This document shows positions 61,290 to 64,000 of a stretch of DNA of 64,000 bases, piece after piece. A program made the translations under genes and the position numbers. Every line of letters starts with the position of its first letter. Positions within the stretch are counted from its first letter, which is position 1. The notes beneath the pieces were generated by a model. The model was not told the DNA's origin and ran no database searches. It saw only the letters and a program-made list of their open reading frames with translations. Source of the stretch: Motiliproteus sp. MSK22-1 (GTDB lineage Bacteria > Pseudomonadota > Gammaproteobacteria > Pseudomonadales > Balneatricaceae); NCBI RefSeq assembly GCF_001968815.1, contig NZ_MIEQ01000096.1:186001-250000 (forward strand), written 5' to 3'.

Positions 61290-64000
61290 TTAATTCTGCC
61301 AGGATTTTAGTAAAGTTTCTGCTTCTGATCGTTCTTCAAAGAATTTCTCGCTGTCCATTGCCTCCGCCAGGAACTTTTGTGCTTCTTTCCTTCGATCTAT
61401 CTGATCCAGTGTCAGAGCAAGGTGATATTTGATTGCCGGTTGATCAAACTGTTGGAGCAGTGCTTCCCTGAACAGAGCTAATGCTTCATTATGCTGTCCC
61501 AAGCGGCTGTAGATCCAGGCGAGAGTATCCATGAGCTCCACGTTGGCTGGGGCGATTTTATGTGCTAGTTGGGCCCGTTCCAATGCTTTGTTTTTCTCTC
61601 CCATATCAAATAACAGGTTTGCTGAGTTATTCAGCAAAACAGCCATATTGCCATGTTCAGCTATAAGCTTTTCATAGATGTCTAAAGCTTTTTTGAGCTG
61701 ATTCTGGTTATGGTGGGTATCAGCCAAAGCGATCTGACCTAACAGATCATCTGGGTGGACAGAAAGCCACTCTGTCATTAACTTTTCAGACTTCTTCAAC
61801 TTATTTGTAGTTTTGTAGAGCCTGTATAAATTGAATACCGGTCTTGGGTTACCAGAAAGTTTTTTGGCTTCAAGAAAAGATTTCTCAGCTAAATCGAATT
61901 TGCCTAACTTGAAATAGAGTTCGCCACTTAAGTTCTCCGAAGTACCTGATTTTGGTGTCAGTTCCTTTATTTGGGCGATAAGTATATTTGCATATTCCTG
62001 ATCCCGGTCCTTTATAGCAAGATCGGCTAAACTCAGATAAGCGGGCAGGAATCTGTTGTCCCAGATAATGGCCTTTTTATAGGTGGACATGGCGTCCTTT
62101 ATCAGGCCTGCTTTTTGCTGCATTCGCGCAAGGTTGAGTAGTTCAATGCTTTGGTTGGGAGAAAACTTTGTCGAAAGTCGGTAGGATTTGATTGCCATTT
62201 CGTTGTCATGAGTGGCTTCATAGAGTTCGCCGATAAGTCGGTAAGGCTCAGGTTTACCGCCGTTTTTGTTTATAAAATCTCTCAGTAGTCCAATAGCCTT
62301 CTGGTAGTCGTTCAGCTGTACATAGGAATTGACGATTTTTCTGAGTGTCGGGAAGTTGTTCTGGTCTTGTGCATATGCTTTTTGATACCAGGTTAACGCC
62401 GTTTCATATTCGCGGTTATTTGATCGAATGTTACCCATTTCCAGTAACAGGGTGCGGTTGTCCTTTAGTTCTTTCAGTTTAGATTCTATCCGTGAAATGG
62501 CCTTGGCTCGATCACCACTAACCTCATCCATACGGGAAAGGTGAATTATAGATGGGATATGATTTTCATTAACAGACAGGGCTTTTTCAAAGCTTAATCT
62601 GGCTTCGTCAATCTGGTTATTCATACCCTGTGCTATCCCCTGTTTTTGCCAGAAGTCAGGGTTTTCTGGAAACTGTCGAACCAGCTCTGATGTAATATTC
62701 AGCGCTAACGCTGTCTGATTGGACTTGAAGTAGACGTCCAGTAGCAGCAGTTTGGTTTCCAACGGATCCAGGCCTGCCAGTTGGGCCTGCTTAAATAAAT
62801 CGATACTTTGTTGATACTCTCCGGCCCTGAGTTTTGTTCTTGCCTTGTTGACAAGTCCTACAGGCGAGTCTGGTGCTATTCGGATGACTTCATCAAAATA
62901 AAAATATGCGCTTTCGAAATCGTTAAGTTGTGAGTTCATCAGGCCTAATAGATTGAGCAAATTCGGTGTGCCAGGGTATGCCAGGTTTGCTTTAGTCAGT
63001 ATCGGTTTAGCTGCCAGAGGATCGTTATTCTTAAGATGAATGGTCGCCAGCATTTCAACCGCGTGACGATTGTTTGGGTCTATTCTCAGGTACTTCGTCA
63101 GGGATTTTTCTGCATCACCGTAGTTACCAATCTTAAAATTCGTTAAACCGGAAAGGTAGTAATAGATCGGATTGTTATTTTTGTCTTCATCCGGAACCGC
63201 CTTAAAGAGGGATATGATTTCCTTGGTATCTTCCAATGCATCGTTTAATCGACCAAGAGCCGCATTGACAACTGATTTCAGATACTTGGCTTTAGGCTCA
63301 TTTGGGATTTCTTCCAGGATAAAGTCCAGATCAGGCTCTGCTTCTACAAACCTGCCCTGCTCAACAAAGTACAGCGCCCGTGTAAGCCTTGCCTGAACAT
63401 TGCCGTCATCGCTGGCAATGGCAGAGTTAATAAACCTGAAGGCTTCGTCAAAATCCCCGGCTAGTCGGGACAGTGTGGATTTGATAATTAATGCATTGCT
63501 TGATGGTTGATGGCGATCCAGGGCCTTGTCGACAAACTCTGTTGCTTTGTCATAGTCCCGATTCTGCATTGCTATCTGGGCTCTGCCAAGCCAGGCTTTC
63601 TCATGCTTGGGGTTGTAATTAAGTGCTTCGATGTATGAAATATCTGATTCTCTTAATCTTCGAAGTTTTAGCTGGGCCTGTCCCCTCAAAAAATGTATCT
63701 GCCCTTCAATGGACTTGCTGCGTATTCCCGGCGTTACTACCTCTAATAGCTCCTTGTATTTGTCCTGCAGAAGATAAGCCTCGCCATATAGGGTAATAAG
63801 CTGATTGAGGTCGACACCCTGAGCTTTGGCGAAATCAATGTGAAGTTCTGCGTCGCTGCCATTACCCATGGCGATAAGGGTTTTAGCCATTAGTACTCTG
63901 GAGGGCAGATGGCCCTCGTTTTGTCCCAGCGCATTTTTCAGATGAATTATTGCGGTCTGGTAATCGTCATTTCCATAACTTCTCAGCGCGTCTTCATAAT
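61290..64000 (-). CDS. PrsT-like TPR protein (third paralog), N terminus outside the window
   Basis: The frame is open from the stop at 61290 to the window edge. An internal ATG at 63890 exists, but the codons upstream still read as TPR sequence (DYQTAIIHLKNALGQNEG and so on), so the true start lies beyond 64000. The visible part is over 900 codons. It carries TPR helices throughout and ends with the PrsT-type block LLNNSANLLFDMGEKNKALE and MDTLAWIYSRLGQHNEAL. It is convergent with the XDP1-like gene. Whether it has a lipobox cannot be seen. It is more similar in its opening pattern to the 57260 paralog than to a generic TPR protein. Confidence 0.85.
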   Translation of the reverse strand, partial: YEDALRSYGNDDYQTAIIHLKNALGQNEGHLPSRVLMAKTLIAMGNGSDAELHIDFAKAQGVDLNQLITLYGEAYLLQDKYKELLEVVTPGIRSKSIEGQIHFLRGQAQLKLRRLRESDISYIEALNYNPKHEKAWLGRAQIAMQNRDYDKATEFVDKALDRHQPSSNALIIKSTLSRLAGDFDEAFRFINSAIASDDGNVQARLTRALYFVEQGRFVEAEPDLDFILEEIPNEPKAKYLKSVVNAALGRLNDALEDTKEIISLFKAVPDEDKNNNPIYYYLSGLTNFKIGNYGDAEKSLTKYLRIDPNNRHAVEMLATIHLKNNDPLAAKPILTKANLAYPGTPNLLNLLGLMNSQLNDFESAYFYFDEVIRIAPDSPVGLVNKARTKLRAGEYQQSIDLFKQAQLAGLDPLETKLLLLDVYFKSNQTALALNITSELVRQFPENPDFWQKQGIAQGMNNQIDEARLSFEKALSVNENHIPSIIHLSRMDEVSGDRAKAISRIESKLKELKDNRTLLLEMGNIRSNNREYETALTWYQKAYAQDQNNFPTLRKIVNSYVQLNDYQKAIGLLRDFINKNGGKPEPYRLIGELYEATHDNEMAIKSYRLSTKFSPNQSIELLNLARMQQKAGLIKDAMSTYKKAIIWDNRFLPAYLSLADLAIKDRDQEYANILIAQIKELTPKSGTSENLSGELYFKLGKFDLAEKSFLEAKKLSGNPRPVFNLYRLYKTTNKLKKSEKLMTEWLSVHPDDLLGQIALADTHHNQNQLKKALDIYEKLIAEHGNMAVLLNNSANLLFDMGEKNKALERAQLAHKIAPANVELMDTLAWIYSRLGQHNEALALFREALLQQFDQPAIKYHLALTLDQIDRRKEAQKFLAEAMDSEKFFEERSEAETLLKSWQN

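Noticed and set aside
1-64000. CRISPR arrays, tRNA or rRNA genes, insertion sequences, integrases
   Set aside because: No regularly spaced repeats, cloverleaf-like genes, rRNA segments or transposase/integrase proteins were recognised in any frame.

Overview
The window reads as gammaproteobacterial chromosome, probably from a marine or environmental Oceanospirillales/Cellvibrionales-like organism. The reasons are the TrmA-, Mrp/ApbC-, Dcd- and MetG-type housekeeping proteins near 47-53 kb, the moderate base composition, and a complete exosortase A (PEP-CTERM) exopolysaccharide locus. The genus cannot be fixed from sequence reading alone.

Layout. (1) 0.1-3.8 kb: a periplasmic solute-binding protein, the initiating sugar-phosphate transferase of the exopolysaccharide (EpsB type) and a patatin-like lipase. 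(2) 4.0-15.2 kb: the sorting and regulation block. It holds the TPR lipoprotein PrsT, a PEP-CTERM substrate behind a textbook sigma-54 promoter, a ThiF-like adenylyltransferase, a trypsin-like protease, the PrsK sensor kinase, the PrsR sigma-54 activator, and an exosortase A fused to an EpsI domain. (3) 15.4-40.1 kb: the polysaccharide assembly and decoration block, with inverted sub-operons. It has an O-antigen-ligase-like polymerase, a Wzx-type flippase, four GT4 and four GT2 glycosyltransferases, a FemAB/GNAT-like protein, an asparagine-synthase-like amidotransferase, a TagD-like cytidylyltransferase with a TagB/F-like polyol-phosphate transferase, a CapK-like adenylate-forming enzyme, polysaccharide deacetylases, a hexapeptide acyltransferase and several proteins of unknown function. 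(4) 40.2-46.3 kb, minus strand: the conserved XrtA export operon (outer-membrane export lipoprotein, chain-length determinant, tyrosine autokinase, beta-barrel-like protein, ExeA-like ATPase).

(5) 46.5-53.4 kb: a small membrane protein with a duplicated translation start region, metG, trmA, apbC/mrp, dcd and a conserved hypothetical. (6) 53.4-57.1 kb: a 0.6-kb gene-free stretch and a large chemoreceptor with a duplicated sensor. (7) 57.3-64.0 kb: a second PEP-CTERM-related island. A new exosortase substrate of the XDP1 type, with a variant VPVP sorting motif, is flanked by two further PrsT-like TPR proteins, the second running off the right edge.

How the genes work together (family knowledge plus inference). 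PrsK/PrsR with sigma-54 RNA polymerase should switch on sorting substrates. The EpsB-type enzyme starts a lipid-linked repeat unit, the glycosyltransferases extend it, and Wzx/Wzy-type proteins flip and polymerise it. The Wzc/Wza-like proteins control chain length and export it. XrtA processes PEP-CTERM proteins in the inner membrane, probably attaching or releasing them together with the polysaccharide. The most interesting points are the single strong sigma-54 promoter linking regulator to substrate, the three PrsT paralogs with an XDP1 substrate between two of them, the teichoic-acid-like CDP-polyol pair inside a Gram-negative polysaccharide locus, two conserved-looking proteins of unknown function, and a 16-bp duplication that disconnects a ribosome-binding site from its gene.
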